From: an uncultured Pseudomonadota bacterium
GTDB lineage: Bacteria > Pseudomonadota > Gammaproteobacteria > Burkholderiales > Eutrophovitaceae
Direction: 5' to 3'
DNA length: 14,493 nucleotides
NCBI GenBank assembly: GCA_937983055.1
Contig: CALJLA010000169.1
Span: 1 to 14,493, forward strand
Positions 6,080-14,061 of the stretch are shown piece after piece. The stretch's first letter is position 1. Every line of letters starts with the position of its first letter. Position numbers and translations under genes: made by a program. Below the pieces are notes generated by a model, which was given only the letters and a program-made list of their open reading frames with translations, was not told where the DNA came from and did not search any database.

Positions 6080-6810
6080 CAGAAAGGAATATCTCCGGCC
6101 TCGATGGCGTTATCGATGTCGCGGTTCAGCAGGAAATCCTGAAGCAGCGGCGACGCGAACCCCGCAATGGATCCAAACATACCGGACCGGGCATTGGCAG
6201 CACCCACACGACCGGCCGCCGTCGCCTGTGCGCCCCCTGTGACCAGATCCGAAAACCGACCCGCCTCACCTGTATCGAGGTTCGCGAGGTTCTGACCCAT
6301 CGTGTTCCGGATATTCGCGATGTTCGTCGCCGCGTTCTGGCCCAGCGCGCCCGACTCCAGGAGTAGCCGCAACTGGTTCTGCAGGAGCGGGGCCCCCGCC
6401 AGAAAGGCGTTGTTCATCAGCCCTTCCTGCGTATCGCCTGCGCTCAGCCGTCCCCGGGCGGCGGCGAGCTTGCCGGTCTGTGTGTTCAGATTCTGAAGGC
6501 CCGCCTGAAACAGCGGGTTGTTCTGCAGAAATGCCGTTTGCCCTTCGTTGGTCAGGAGGTCGTCAAAGGCATCCAGCCGATCACGGCCGCCCAGCGCAAA
6601 CGGCGCCAGTCCGGTGATCGCCGCATTGCCCTGATTCAGCAGGTTCTCGCGCCCCGACTGGAACAGACGGGTGTTCGCGCCAATCGCATGGCCAATGCCG
6701 GCGTTGATGTCTCTCGCGGCCCCCTTGGCGGCTTTCCGCTGGCTGCGCTGGCCCAGCAGGCTGCCGACCAGCGGGATACCGACTTTCGCTATTCCGGCTG
6801 CAAGTCCCAT
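6079..6810 (-). CDS. DNA ejection protein (243 aa), P22 gp7-like
   Basis: The N-terminal twenty residues are hydrophobic and Gly-rich (MGLAAGIAKVGIPLVGSLLG), followed by a basic stretch (QRSQRKAAKGAARD); this is the usual start of gp7-type injection proteins, where P22 gp7 loses a short leader during maturation. The rest is Ala, Asn, Leu and Gln-rich helix with repeated short motifs (NQGNAAITG, LQNLNTQTG, NIANIRNTMGQNLANL). The size is close to P22 gp7 (about 230) and the gene is first in the trio. The start overlaps the GNAT gene by 22 bases. The protein probably sits inside the capsid and exits with the DNA. Confidence 0.75.
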   Translation of the reverse strand: MGLAAGIAKVGIPLVGSLLGQRSQRKAAKGAARDINAGIGHAIGANTRLFQSGRENLLNQGNAAITGLAPFALGGRDRLDAFDDLLTNEGQTAFLQNNPLFQAGLQNLNTQTGKLAAARGRLSAGDTQEGLMNNAFLAGAPLLQNQLRLLLESGALGQNAATNIANIRNTMGQNLANLDTGEAGRFSDLVTGGAQATAAGRVGAANARSGMFGSIAGFASPLLQDFLLNRDIDNAIEAGDIPF

Positions 6811-7238
6811 TTACTCAGCCCCATATACCATTGGTCATAGTGTACCCCACCCTTCACGATGGAGCGTTCGTTCACGCCTTCTTCGACAAAGCCGACTTTT
6901 TCCGCAAAAACCTTCACGTTCTCATGACAGAACGGGATCTGGGCCGTCAACTTCTCCCAGCCTGCCTCAAACAGCAAATCGCGGGCGTGACAGGCCATCT
7001 CCAGCGCATCGTCCCGGTACTGCGGTAACACCTGAATATGAACATCCAGGCAGATCCCGGAAAGCGGACGACACACCACCGCGCCAACAGCGAAGTCATC
7101 CCAGAACACCAGGCTTTGCGCATCCTCAGGCAGAGCGAATTCATGCACATCCGGGCTGGAATCGTCCGAAATCAGCGCGTAAATAGCCGGATGTGAGATG
7201 ACCTGCAGCGCCCCTTCTGCTCTCACGGCATACTTCAT
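6789..7238 (-). CDS. GNAT-like N-acetyltransferase (149 aa), degenerate acyl-CoA loop
   Basis: The fold pattern is that of small phage GNAT proteins: a central strand with DVHIQVLPQYR (residues 65-75), the helix ALEMACHARDLLFE, then KLTAQIP, NVKVFAEKVGFVEEG (107-121) and a final QWYMGLSKW. GNAT enzymes move an acetyl group from acetyl-CoA to an amine or protein terminus. The pyrophosphate-binding turn, normally Q/R-x-x-G-x-G/A, here reads QYRDDAL without glycines, so activity is uncertain; a structural or altered substrate role is possible. ATG 7238 overlaps the tailspike stop as ATGA. It sits between spike and ejection genes, a place where podophages often carry such a gene; the target is unknown. 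Confidence 0.8.
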   Translation of the reverse strand: MKYAVRAEGALQVISHPAIYALISDDSSPDVHEFALPEDAQSLVFWDDFAVGAVVCRPLSGICLDVHIQVLPQYRDDALEMACHARDLLFEAGWEKLTAQIPFCHENVKVFAEKVGFVEEGVNERSIVKGGVHYDQWYMGLSKWDLQPE

Positions 7239-9031
7239 GAGACCACCGCCAGATCCGTCACCCGGCGCCAGTCCGTACCATCCGAGAACGCCGGTACCGC
7301 CCCGCCGGTTTCGTCCGATACGTAAATCATGCGGCCTTCGTTGGCTGAGACATCCGGTACACCCGCGACAGTAAACGTGGGCATACCGTGCAATTCAATC
7401 TCCCCATCCACCAGCCCCGTGGTTTGACCGGACGCCCGCTTGTACACGTACGTGATCACCGTCGATTGGTCATTCTCTACGGCGTGCGTGCCGCCGATGA
7501 TCATCGCCGGATCAACCAACACATGCGTGAAGTTCACGTTGGCATTCCCCGAAATGAAAAACGCCTCCGTGGAGCCGGTGGTTTCCCAGGGGCCACCACC
7601 AAAGCGGGCCTTGTTGATCGTGTAGCTCGCGCTGCCGGCATCCCAACTGACACACCGGCTGGCGCATTCAACGTCCAGCTCAATGTTCAGCATGTCGATA
7701 GCACCGCCCGAATGCTCGGAGTGCGACGTCACCGTGACGCCCCGGGAATTGCTGCTGCTCGAGGATCCGCTCGCCTGAATGTGAACGAAGTCCATCACCG
7801 CGCTGTTGTCCTTGCGGAAGGACAGGTTCACCAGTGAATTGGACCCTGTGGTATTCGTGCCCCAGTCCGTTGCGTTGAGATTGCGAACCGACAGAAAGTC
7901 GTTCGGGGCCGCCGTGTTCAACTGCGCCAGCAAACCATGGCGCTCTGACCCCTTCAGGTTGACGTTCGATATCGTGTTGTACGCGCCCTGGATCGTCAGG
8001 CCATCGCCCTCTGACGAACTCTGGGTGTTCGCAAACGTCGCTTCCACATTGGAAATGGTGACGTGCGCCGTCCCCTCATGGCAGTCCACCACCGATTCCG
8101 TACACGCGCTACCGGTGATGTTGGAAATGCCGATATTCCAGGTAATGCCGGTCGAACCCCCGCACGTGACCACATGGCGCAACCCCTGTCCGTGGCAATC
8201 CGATACGTGCGCCGCCTCATGCTCCCGGGTGATCATGGAACCGTAGGCAAGTCCGGTGGCGTCGTCCCCGTTCAGGTATCGGTTACCGGAGTGATGGCAA
8301 TACACATTCGATGTCGAGCTCGCGCAACGACGGGCAAAGTCCTTGAACGTGCAGTTTTGGACAATGAAGTTTTCGGTGAACGTGACGGTCAGCGCGTCTT
8401 CGTCGTCCGCATCTCCACCGCCGATGAAATGGCAGTTGATGAACGCGATGCCCGGCTGCAGGGTGGGCGTGTACACCTCCGGGGTGCTGTCGTAGTCCAG
8501 GTGGAACTGCCGCTCGTAGGTGTTCACCGTCGCGGAGTCGACACTCCGCACCATGTTCCACTCACCGTGGGTGGTCCCGCCATTACCCCAGACATTCGCA
8601 CTGCGAAAGAGATGCCAGTCGCGCTTCGCATGGCCGGACGTCGACGTAAACGTGGCCGTTGAATCCCCGGCCGAGATATTCGAGGGCGTGACCGCGGAGC
8701 CAATAGAACCATTGGAGGTGAACATCACCCCGCCCGATGCGGAGTAGGAAAAGGTCGCGTTGCGGACGATCAGCCAGGCCGTGCGATCATTGAACGTGGT
8801 GGCTGACCCGATGTTGTAGGTCAGCCCTTCGCCGTCAATCGTGGTGATCCGGTTGTTCCGGAACGCGGTCTGCACCGCCGACGCATCGTCGGTCGTGCCG
8901 TTCCCTTTGGCGCCGCGCCGGCGCAGCGTATCCCGCGATGACTCGTCCAGGGCCACGATGCGGTCGAACATCTGACCCAGCGCTTCGCGGTCATTCGTAA
9001 CACGCGGATTGAGGTCAATCGCCGGCCGCAC
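7235..9031 (-). CDS. Tailspike protein with right-handed beta-helix (598 aa)
   Basis: GTG at 9031 starts a protein beginning MRPAIDLNPRVTNDREALGQ, a short particle-binding end found on podovirus spikes. Residues 40-57 hold GAKGNGTTDDASAVQTAF, the entry motif of pectate-lyase-like beta-helices. Residues about 65-520 are Thr, Ser, Asn and Val-rich with evenly spaced short strands, as expected for helix coils that bind or cleave a surface polysaccharide. The C-terminal segment, including YVSDETGGAVPAFSDGTDWR from 570, is common at spike ends. Catalytic carboxylates cannot be located by eye. Cysteines and histidines cluster near residues 265-315 (HVSDCHGQG, SVVDCHEG), unusual for a beta-helix. 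It overlaps the gp10-like gene by 17 bases. Confidence 0.88.
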   Translation of the reverse strand: MRPAIDLNPRVTNDREALGQMFDRIVALDESSRDTLRRRGAKGNGTTDDASAVQTAFRNNRITTIDGEGLTYNIGSATTFNDRTAWLIVRNATFSYSASGGVMFTSNGSIGSAVTPSNISAGDSTATFTSTSGHAKRDWHLFRSANVWGNGGTTHGEWNMVRSVDSATVNTYERQFHLDYDSTPEVYTPTLQPGIAFINCHFIGGGDADDEDALTVTFTENFIVQNCTFKDFARRCASSTSNVYCHHSGNRYLNGDDATGLAYGSMITREHEAAHVSDCHGQGLRHVVTCGGSTGITWNIGISNITGSACTESVVDCHEGTAHVTISNVEATFANTQSSSEGDGLTIQGAYNTISNVNLKGSERHGLLAQLNTAAPNDFLSVRNLNATDWGTNTTGSNSLVNLSFRKDNSAVMDFVHIQASGSSSSSNSRGVTVTSHSEHSGGAIDMLNIELDVECASRCVSWDAGSASYTINKARFGGGPWETTGSTEAFFISGNANVNFTHVLVDPAMIIGGTHAVENDQSTVITYVYKRASGQTTGLVDGEIELHGMPTFTVAGVPDVSANEGRMIYVSDETGGAVPAFSDGTDWRRVTDLAVVS

Positions 9032-10436
9032 GCAACTCTACCCCGGCGCTGTGAAACGCTATCGATACGGGATCCGTGTAGGCAACATCGAAGGTCAACT
9101 GGTACCCGGCCGCCATGTGCGGCCATTCGATCTGCGTATCGAAGTCGCCCAGCGTCCCGGTGTTGATCCAGTGTTCCATGCCCCAGGTCTTGCCGGCGTC
9201 CAGCGAGCGCCTTAGCATCAGCTTCGGGAATTCCCCCTGTCCCGTGGTTAATCCCGTACCCGACGATACATTCAGGCGCAGCTTCGACATCTCCATGCGC
9301 CTGCGGGGCTCGTTGAACTGCTCACCCCCTATGGTGTGAAGGGTGCGCCGACGCTTGATCGCGGTACCGGCCCAGGTGAACGCGTCCCGGTCCAGTTCAT
9401 GGATCTTCATGGACGTTTTATCGCCCACCAGGTGCTTCCCGTACGCGTAGGCGTAGTGCACACCATGCCACGCACCGTTGTTGTCGAGCTCGAACCAGTC
9501 CACCCCCTCCGCATACGCCCAGGTGGCCTCAGGGAAGGAAAAGACCACAAACTGCATCCCGTCCCACGGGATCACAAAGGCGGTGATCTCATCCAGCGAA
9601 TACGTGCGAAACAGGCGCGAGAGAGCCGGCGGCGAAATAGCCTGAGGCTGTCGGCCTGAAATCGCGTACGCCACCCCGGATTTGTCCACGAAATACAGCG
9701 CGGTGGGGGTGTGGGTGATGCCGTGCTTCGACAGCGTGCCGATCCCCTCGATAATCCCCCCGTTCACGCGCTCGAACGGCGGGGTCCCCACCCCCGTATT
9801 CACCCAGGGCTCTATGGAGTTCTCACCGAACAGCCACAACCACTGATCAAACGCATAGGGAGCGGTGAAATGATCCGGGTCTGATTCCGGTTCGGCGGAC
9901 TCACCTGACGTGAATGTCGTACTGCCGGCGTCCGAGACGTGGAACGCGTTGTCGTCCGAATCCGTAATGAAGTGGTTGTTCAGCCGGGTAATGACCGATT
10001 CATCATTCGGCCCGGACCCCAGCGTGGACAGCGTGGTCCCGTCAAACGTGTATAGCTCGCTCCCCGGGGCGTTCGGAGCGATCAGCATGTTCAGGCCGTC
10101 ATTGGCCATACCCACCGGGCGGGTCGTGTCGTCAATCGCGCCGTGGTTGGTCTCGTTTCCGCCCCCGTCAATAGTCCGAAACGTCGCCGTTGAACCGCCC
10201 GCCCCGGTTGCCTTGCGAACAATCCGAAGCTGTCCCAGAAACGTCTGCATCCCCAGAATAACGCCACTGGTGTTATCACTCGAATCATAGAATGTCGTCA
10301 GGCCGGGGAACGGGTACACGCTCACCTCCGATACGCCCCCGGGATCCTGTCGCGGGTACATATTGACGAGCTTCTGCGCGCTCATAGGCACGGACGGCAT
10401 GGAACCGCCCGCCAAAGGAAGCGGGACGTTGGTCAC
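9015..10436 (-). CDS. P22 gp10-like packaged-DNA stabilisation / tail hub protein (473 aa)
   Basis: It carries the hallmark start of this family: PLAGGSMP, then SAQKLVNMYP (residues 19-28) and FPGLTTFYD (43-51). Strand-rich repeats follow (LNMLIAPN, GSELYTFDG, NNHFITDSDDNAFHVSD), which suit a beta-propeller-like core. P22 gp10 is almost the same length (about 472). In P22 it closes the portal after packaging and forms part of the tail hub below gp4. GTG at 10436 overlaps the adaptor stop as GTGA. The order adaptor, then stabilisation protein, agrees with P22. Family assignment is firm; binding partners are by analogy. Confidence 0.9.
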   Translation of the reverse strand: MTNVPLPLAGGSMPSVPMSAQKLVNMYPRQDPGGVSEVSVYPFPGLTTFYDSSDNTSGVILGMQTFLGQLRIVRKATGAGGSTATFRTIDGGGNETNHGAIDDTTRPVGMANDGLNMLIAPNAPGSELYTFDGTTLSTLGSGPNDESVITRLNNHFITDSDDNAFHVSDAGSTTFTSGESAEPESDPDHFTAPYAFDQWLWLFGENSIEPWVNTGVGTPPFERVNGGIIEGIGTLSKHGITHTPTALYFVDKSGVAYAISGRQPQAISPPALSRLFRTYSLDEITAFVIPWDGMQFVVFSFPEATWAYAEGVDWFELDNNGAWHGVHYAYAYGKHLVGDKTSMKIHELDRDAFTWAGTAIKRRRTLHTIGGEQFNEPRRRMEMSKLRLNVSSGTGLTTGQGEFPKLMLRRSLDAGKTWGMEHWINTGTLGDFDTQIEWPHMAAGYQLTFDVAYTDPVSIAFHSAGVELRAAGD

Positions 10437-11053
10437 GGCGTCAGGCGCTCCGCCACCATCGCGGGGGCAGGACCCATGCGGGCTTTCTTGCTGGTCTTGT
10501 TCGCACCCCTGATCGCGCCCAGGAAGCGCTGGTAGTTGGTTGCCTCTGCCTCCGCGTCATTCTGATACAGGTACGTGGCCCACCGACAGCCGAACAGGTA
10601 GATATTCGGGTAGTTCGTCAGCACGTCGTTGGTGGTATTGGTGGCATCCAGGGCCGTGGGACGCTGGTAGTACAGCATCTCAAGGTCATAGGCCGAATCC
10701 GCCGCAATGTCGAATTCCAGTTGGGCCAGAATGGAGAAGTACAGCGGCCGCCCTGTGCCTCCCTTGATCAACAGGGATTCGGGGGTGCGATAGCGAATGT
10801 CAAACTCATTGCCCCCGGACGTGAGCTTCAGGCGCCGCATATCGAGGAATCGCGTGGGCAGGGCCACATAGCGAGAGGAAGCGGTAGCCGTTGCGGTCGC
10901 CCGCACTTCCATTTCTCGCACACGAAGGGGCGCAACCTCGTTGTTGAACATGGTGGCTTCGACAAGGCCGATGATTTCGTCCTTGTCCACTTCAGCATTG
11001 CGCGTCCAGTTGCCAATCGCGGTCTTCAGGTTCGCGTAGGTATTAAATGCCAT
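10433..11053 (-). CDS. Phage head-tail adaptor protein (206 aa)
   Basis: The N-terminus is helical (TYANLKTAIGNWTRNAEVDK). The middle holds a strand pattern with VALPTRFLDMRRLKL (63-77) and GRPLYFSIL (101-109), then YDLEMLYYQRPTALD (122-136) and NDVLTNYPNIYLFGCRWA (142-159). This order is typical of SU10-type phage adaptor proteins that bind the portal and seat the tail hub. It lies directly upstream of the gp10-like gene, the place of gp4 in P22. ATG 11053 overlaps the methyltransferase stop by 11 bases. A Lys/Arg-rich helix near the C-terminus (NKTSKKAR) may contact DNA or portal. Confidence 0.85.
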   Translation of the reverse strand: MAFNTYANLKTAIGNWTRNAEVDKDEIIGLVEATMFNNEVAPLRVREMEVRATATATASSRYVALPTRFLDMRRLKLTSGGNEFDIRYRTPESLLIKGGTGRPLYFSILAQLEFDIAADSAYDLEMLYYQRPTALDATNTTNDVLTNYPNIYLFGCRWATYLYQNDAEAEATNYQRFLGAIRGANKTSKKARMGPAPAMVAERLTP

Positions 11054-11561
11054 TCACCACCACCCAGAAGCCCGGCCCCATCAGGGAATAGGACACCAGT
11101 GTAAAGCGTTCCATGAGTTTCGGTAGCCACCATTCGGGGCCTTCCTGGATCAGATGGGCGTTTCGTCCATCGGGAAGGGTCTTCACCGCGGCCTCCGTGT
11201 GGACCGAAAAGAAACCCACCCGGAGAGTCAGTTCTTTCAGGTGATCCAGCACGGCATCCAGACAATCCGGCTCGATATGCTCGAGGACATCGATACAGGC
11301 GACCATTTCACAGGGAGAAGGGGCCTCTGACCACGCCGGAATAGCCGGGTCATAGTGATCCACCGTGAGGACGTGCCCGGGGGCAAGCTCAAGGCCCTCT
11401 TTCAGCCGCCCCTTCCCCGCGCCGTAGTCCAGCAGCTCCGTGACCTGAAACTGCTTGATCACCGTGGACACGAACGGCGCATAGATCTCGGATGCCCGCC
11501 CGTAATCGGGGTTTTCGTGCATCGTCTCCTGCTGTTCGCGGTATTCAGGGCTTATGAGCAT
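11043..11561 (-). CDS. Class I SAM-dependent methyltransferase (172 aa)
   Basis: Start chosen at ATG 11561, preceded by GAGAGG six bases away and overlapping the GT8-like gene by 10; an in-frame ATG at 11681 would add 40 residues inside that gene. Residues 1-21 (MLISPEYREQQETMHENPDYG) match a lead often seen in phage methyltransferases. Motif I is LLDYGAGKG (43-51), which binds S-adenosylmethionine. An acidic strand end lies near VDHYDPA (67-73) and MVACIDVLEHIEP (86-98) forms motif IV. The acceptor is unknown. Location after two sugar-transferase genes suggests it may methylate a sugar or the same virion target, but a free-standing small-molecule role cannot be excluded. It is small for the class but has the core fold. 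Confidence 0.85.
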   Translation of the reverse strand: MLISPEYREQQETMHENPDYGRASEIYAPFVSTVIKQFQVTELLDYGAGKGRLKEGLELAPGHVLTVDHYDPAIPAWSEAPSPCEMVACIDVLEHIEPDCLDAVLDHLKELTLRVGFFSVHTEAAVKTLPDGRNAHLIQEGPEWWLPKLMERFTLVSYSLMGPGFWVVVNGI

Positions 11562-12187
11562 TTCAGCCTCTCGAGGACTTTGGGCATGTGGACGGAACCG
11601 CCCATGATTTCGATCCAGGAGGGCGTATTCTCGGCATTCTGCCGGTACTGATGCCAAATCGAAGCGTCGTAGAACCGGCACTCCTTGTAGGCCGGAACCC
11701 CCATCGTGTAATGCAGCAACTTCGGATGCGGTCGCGTCTCATACCCGACCAAAACATTCCAGTTCGGATCCAGCTCGCCCACCGAATCCGCCCATTCAAA
11801 GCATTGGGGCTTCCCGATTTCAATGAAATGAGGCGTCAGGCGCTTGCACTGCGCACAGTCGAACACCATCACGCTGGATTCTTCGAACTTCAGCTCCCCT
11901 TCGCGTTTGACCACTGACACCGGATGGTCTGTGGATAACTCGGCCACATCCCCCAATACCAGCATGTCCGAGTCCATGAAAATGGCCTCACCCTCGTAAC
12001 CACACAGATACGGCACCAGATAGCGCGAAAACGTGAAGTCAGTGAGCCCACGACGCTCTATGGGAAGCGTTTCGAGCACCAGAGGGGTAATGGCTACCGG
12101 GACAGAAGCGTTCTCCAGGATGCTCTGACAAAGGACGTGGTAGGCGATGGGCTGGCGCTTGTCGTAGCCAATAAAGATGCGTTTCAT
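11552..12187 (-). CDS. GT8-like GT-A fold glycosyltransferase (211 aa)
   Basis: It begins with the nucleotide-sugar strand MKRIFIGYDKRQPIAYHVLC. The metal-binding DxD motif is DSD at residues 72-74 (AIFMDSDMLVLGD). A supporting FEESSVMVFDC (101-111) fits the strand after it, and LLHYTMGVPAY (157-167) supplies the late His typical of GT8-type enzymes. Such enzymes transfer a sugar from a UDP- or similar donor. ATG 12187 overlaps the TPR-GT stop as ATGA. At 211 residues it is shorter than host LPS GT8 enzymes and lacks their C-terminal extension, so it may act with the neighbour. Donor and acceptor are unknown. Confidence 0.85.
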   Translation of the reverse strand: MKRIFIGYDKRQPIAYHVLCQSILENASVPVAITPLVLETLPIERRGLTDFTFSRYLVPYLCGYEGEAIFMDSDMLVLGDVAELSTDHPVSVVKREGELKFEESSVMVFDCAQCKRLTPHFIEIGKPQCFEWADSVGELDPNWNVLVGYETRPHPKLLHYTMGVPAYKECRFYDASIWHQYRQNAENTPSWIEIMGGSVHMPKVLERLKCS

Positions 12188-13542
12188 GCGCCACTCAGCC
12201 TCTTCTCTCTGTACTCCTTGATGATTTCAATCAATTCCTCTGACGTGCCATCCAAATCCGGCAAAACCTCGTCCTTTATCAGGTCCTCCCAGGTGGTTTT
12301 CTGTCTGTACGTCTCAACACAGCCGTACCAGGGCATATTCCCTTCCATGTGGCAGATGTAGGGCGGCACTTTGGGCGCCAAAACCCAACAAGGGGTTCCC
12401 ACAGCACCCGCGGCGTGCATCACCGTGGTCGTCACACAGATCACAAGGTCCAGTTCGCTGATCAACGCAACGGTTTCGTCGAAATCCACGCCCTTTTCCA
12501 CGGCTCTGGGCCAGTGAATGATCGGAATCTCGCCCGGATCGGCGTATTCGAGCGAAATGTACGTGTCCCCGGTGTCCAGCAAGGGTGAAAACGTGTCGAA
12601 CGTGAACGAACGTCGTTCCGACATGGTGTTGTAGGAACCGCCGGACCACGCAAGGCCGATTTTTCGTCCCGGGAACGTGTCCAGCAAGGCCCGCCACTGA
12701 GTACAGCGTTCGGGGTCGGGCGTCAGATACGGCGTCCCGGGGAAATCCGCCGCTTCGGTGCGGTAAAACCGCGGCAAATCGCCCAACGCGCACTGATAGT
12801 CGATGGTCTCGAGGTCTATGGTCGTTTCGGCTTCGAATCGGGTGCCGTGGGCCTCGCCAAAGGACCGATGAAACAGGCCCTTCAGTCGGCTTTGGGTGTC
12901 GATGCAAATATTGGCGTGCTTTTTTGCATCGGGGATGCAACTGGCAAAAAGAATTTCATCCCCGATTCCCTGTTCGCCGTAGACCACGACGGTTCCGGGC
13001 GATTTTCCGTCCCAGTCAGGCACGCCGTAGTCAAGCTTTCGCCTGAAGTCCGAGCCCAGACCATACTGGTAGTGTTCCCAGGCATCTTTCCACTCCCTCA
13101 GCATGATATGGGCAATCGACAGGTTTTCGTGTGCCCCGGGATTGTCCGGGGACAGCCGCAGGGCTTTCTGGCAGGCCGCCTTGCCTCGCTCCGGTTTGCC
13201 GACACGGCACTCCAGAATGCCCTTGTTCATCCAGGGCTGCGGGTTGGAAGGATCGATCTCTATGGCTTTGTCTATGAGTCTCAGGGCCGTTTCCGGGTCC
13301 CGGTACTCATGGCACATCGCCAGATTGATGTACGGCTCCTGGCGCTCCGGATGCAGGCTGATAACCCGCTCCAGCAGGTTCTGCGCCAGCCCAAACTTCT
13401 CCGCGCGCTGCATCACGACGGCGGACAGAAACAACGCCTGCCCGTCATTCGGGTTGGAATCCAGAATCCGACTGCAGATAGCCAGCCCTTCGTCGGGCTG
13501 CCCGCCTTCAATCAGTTGATGGGCTATCCTCAGATCCGTCAC
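12184..13542 (-). CDS. TPR-repeat protein fused to a GT9/GT41-like glycosyltransferase domain (452 aa)
   Basis: Start set at GTG 13542, six bases after AGAGGA in the minus strand; the longer frame from 13686 would add 48 Arg/Thr-rich residues that shadow the 65-aa gene. Residues 1 to about 165 contain four to five tetratricopeptide repeats (for example NPQPWMNKGILECRVGKPER and the ALRLSPDNPGAHENL turn). Residues about 184-415 form a GT-B type domain: VVYGEQGIGDEILFASCIPD (186-205), KIGLAWSGGS (294-303), a donor-site helix ELDLVICVTTTVMHAAGAVG (363-382) and CWVLAP. That layout recalls O-GlcNAc-transferase-like and heptosyltransferase-like proteins in which the TPRs hold a protein acceptor. ATGA coupling leads into the GT8-like gene. 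A phage structural protein as acceptor is inference. Confidence 0.82.
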   Translation of the reverse strand: MTDLRIAHQLIEGGQPDEGLAICSRILDSNPNDGQALFLSAVVMQRAEKFGLAQNLLERVISLHPERQEPYINLAMCHEYRDPETALRLIDKAIEIDPSNPQPWMNKGILECRVGKPERGKAACQKALRLSPDNPGAHENLSIAHIMLREWKDAWEHYQYGLGSDFRRKLDYGVPDWDGKSPGTVVVYGEQGIGDEILFASCIPDAKKHANICIDTQSRLKGLFHRSFGEAHGTRFEAETTIDLETIDYQCALGDLPRFYRTEAADFPGTPYLTPDPERCTQWRALLDTFPGRKIGLAWSGGSYNTMSERRSFTFDTFSPLLDTGDTYISLEYADPGEIPIIHWPRAVEKGVDFDETVALISELDLVICVTTTVMHAAGAVGTPCWVLAPKVPPYICHMEGNMPWYGCVETYRQKTTWEDLIKDEVLPDLDGTSEELIEIIKEYREKRLSGA

Positions 13543-13705
13543 CGTCGTCCTCTGATTTCGGCCGACCGGGGCCGCGCTGGCGGCCGTGCGCCTGCTCGTA
13601 GATGTCGTTCGCGTTCTCAGGCGGATTCGGACAGCACGCCCGAACCCAACTGTCGAACGTGTCGTGCTTGCGCATCTGTTGGGCAAGCATGGCGGAGTAT
13701 CTCAT
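13508..13705 (-). CDS. Small protein with AT-hook-like motif and acidic tail (65 aa)
   Basis: ATG 13705 overlaps the previous stop as ATGA and follows AAGGAAAGG, a good ribosome site. Residues 1-40 are mixed helix with a Cys pair (RACCPNPPENAND). Then GRQRGPGRPKSED (41-53) holds a GRPK core resembling an AT-hook, and the last twelve or so residues are acidic (EDDGDGSEDSPSTD). It overlaps the TPR-GT gene by 35 bases. A DNA-associated or scaffold-like role is possible but unproven; no family recognised. Confidence 0.6.
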   Translation of the reverse strand: MRYSAMLAQQMRKHDTFDSWVRACCPNPPENANDIYEQAHGRQRGPGRPKSEDDGDGSEDSPSTD

Positions 13706-14049
13706 TCGCCTTTCCTTACGTGATAACCGGCGGCCACCTTCGTGTGGGCATTGTCTCGCTCATGCACTTTTCGCGTGAGCCAGCGTATCCCTTCCTGGCG
13801 GTACACCTTTTCAATCGGGAAGCCGTCCTCCTGGCACCACCGCATCAGCAACTGATTCGGGATGTGCGCCAGGTGCATCCAGGACTGCTTGATGCCGTCC
13901 TTCGTGCGACCCGGCAGGTTCTGGAGGGCTTTCGATTCTTCGAGGATCGGGGCCACGTCCTGAACGGTTGATACCGCATACCGTCCATCGGGCAGGCGCT
14001 CCATATACGTATGGACACCCGCGACAGACTGAATCAACCGTTTGGCCAT
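13702..14049 (-). CDS. Conserved capsid-neighbour protein (115 aa)
   Basis: ATG 14049 follows TAAGGAG, where the TAA is the stop of the capsid gene. The product opens MAKRLIQSV, then VAPILEESKALQN (32-44), and has the signature HLAHIPNQLLMRWCQEDG (59-76) followed by a basic C-terminus. Proteins of this pattern (KRLIQ..., then an IPN...W segment) are commonly encoded next to phage capsid genes; I know no established function. It may be a capsid accessory or a head-assembly factor. Mostly soluble, no membrane segment. Confidence 0.75.
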   Translation of the reverse strand: MAKRLIQSVAGVHTYMERLPDGRYAVSTVQDVAPILEESKALQNLPGRTKDGIKQSWMHLAHIPNQLLMRWCQEDGFPIEKVYRQEGIRWLTRKVHERDNAHTKVAAGYHVRKGE

Positions 14050-14061
14050 GGCCCCTGCTCC

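Noticed and set aside
13543..13686. 48-residue N-terminal extension of the TPR-glycosyltransferase from ATG 13686
   Set aside because: It is Arg/Thr-rich low-complexity sequence in the shadow of the 65-aa gene; GTG 13542 has a good ribosome site and begins right at the first TPR helix.
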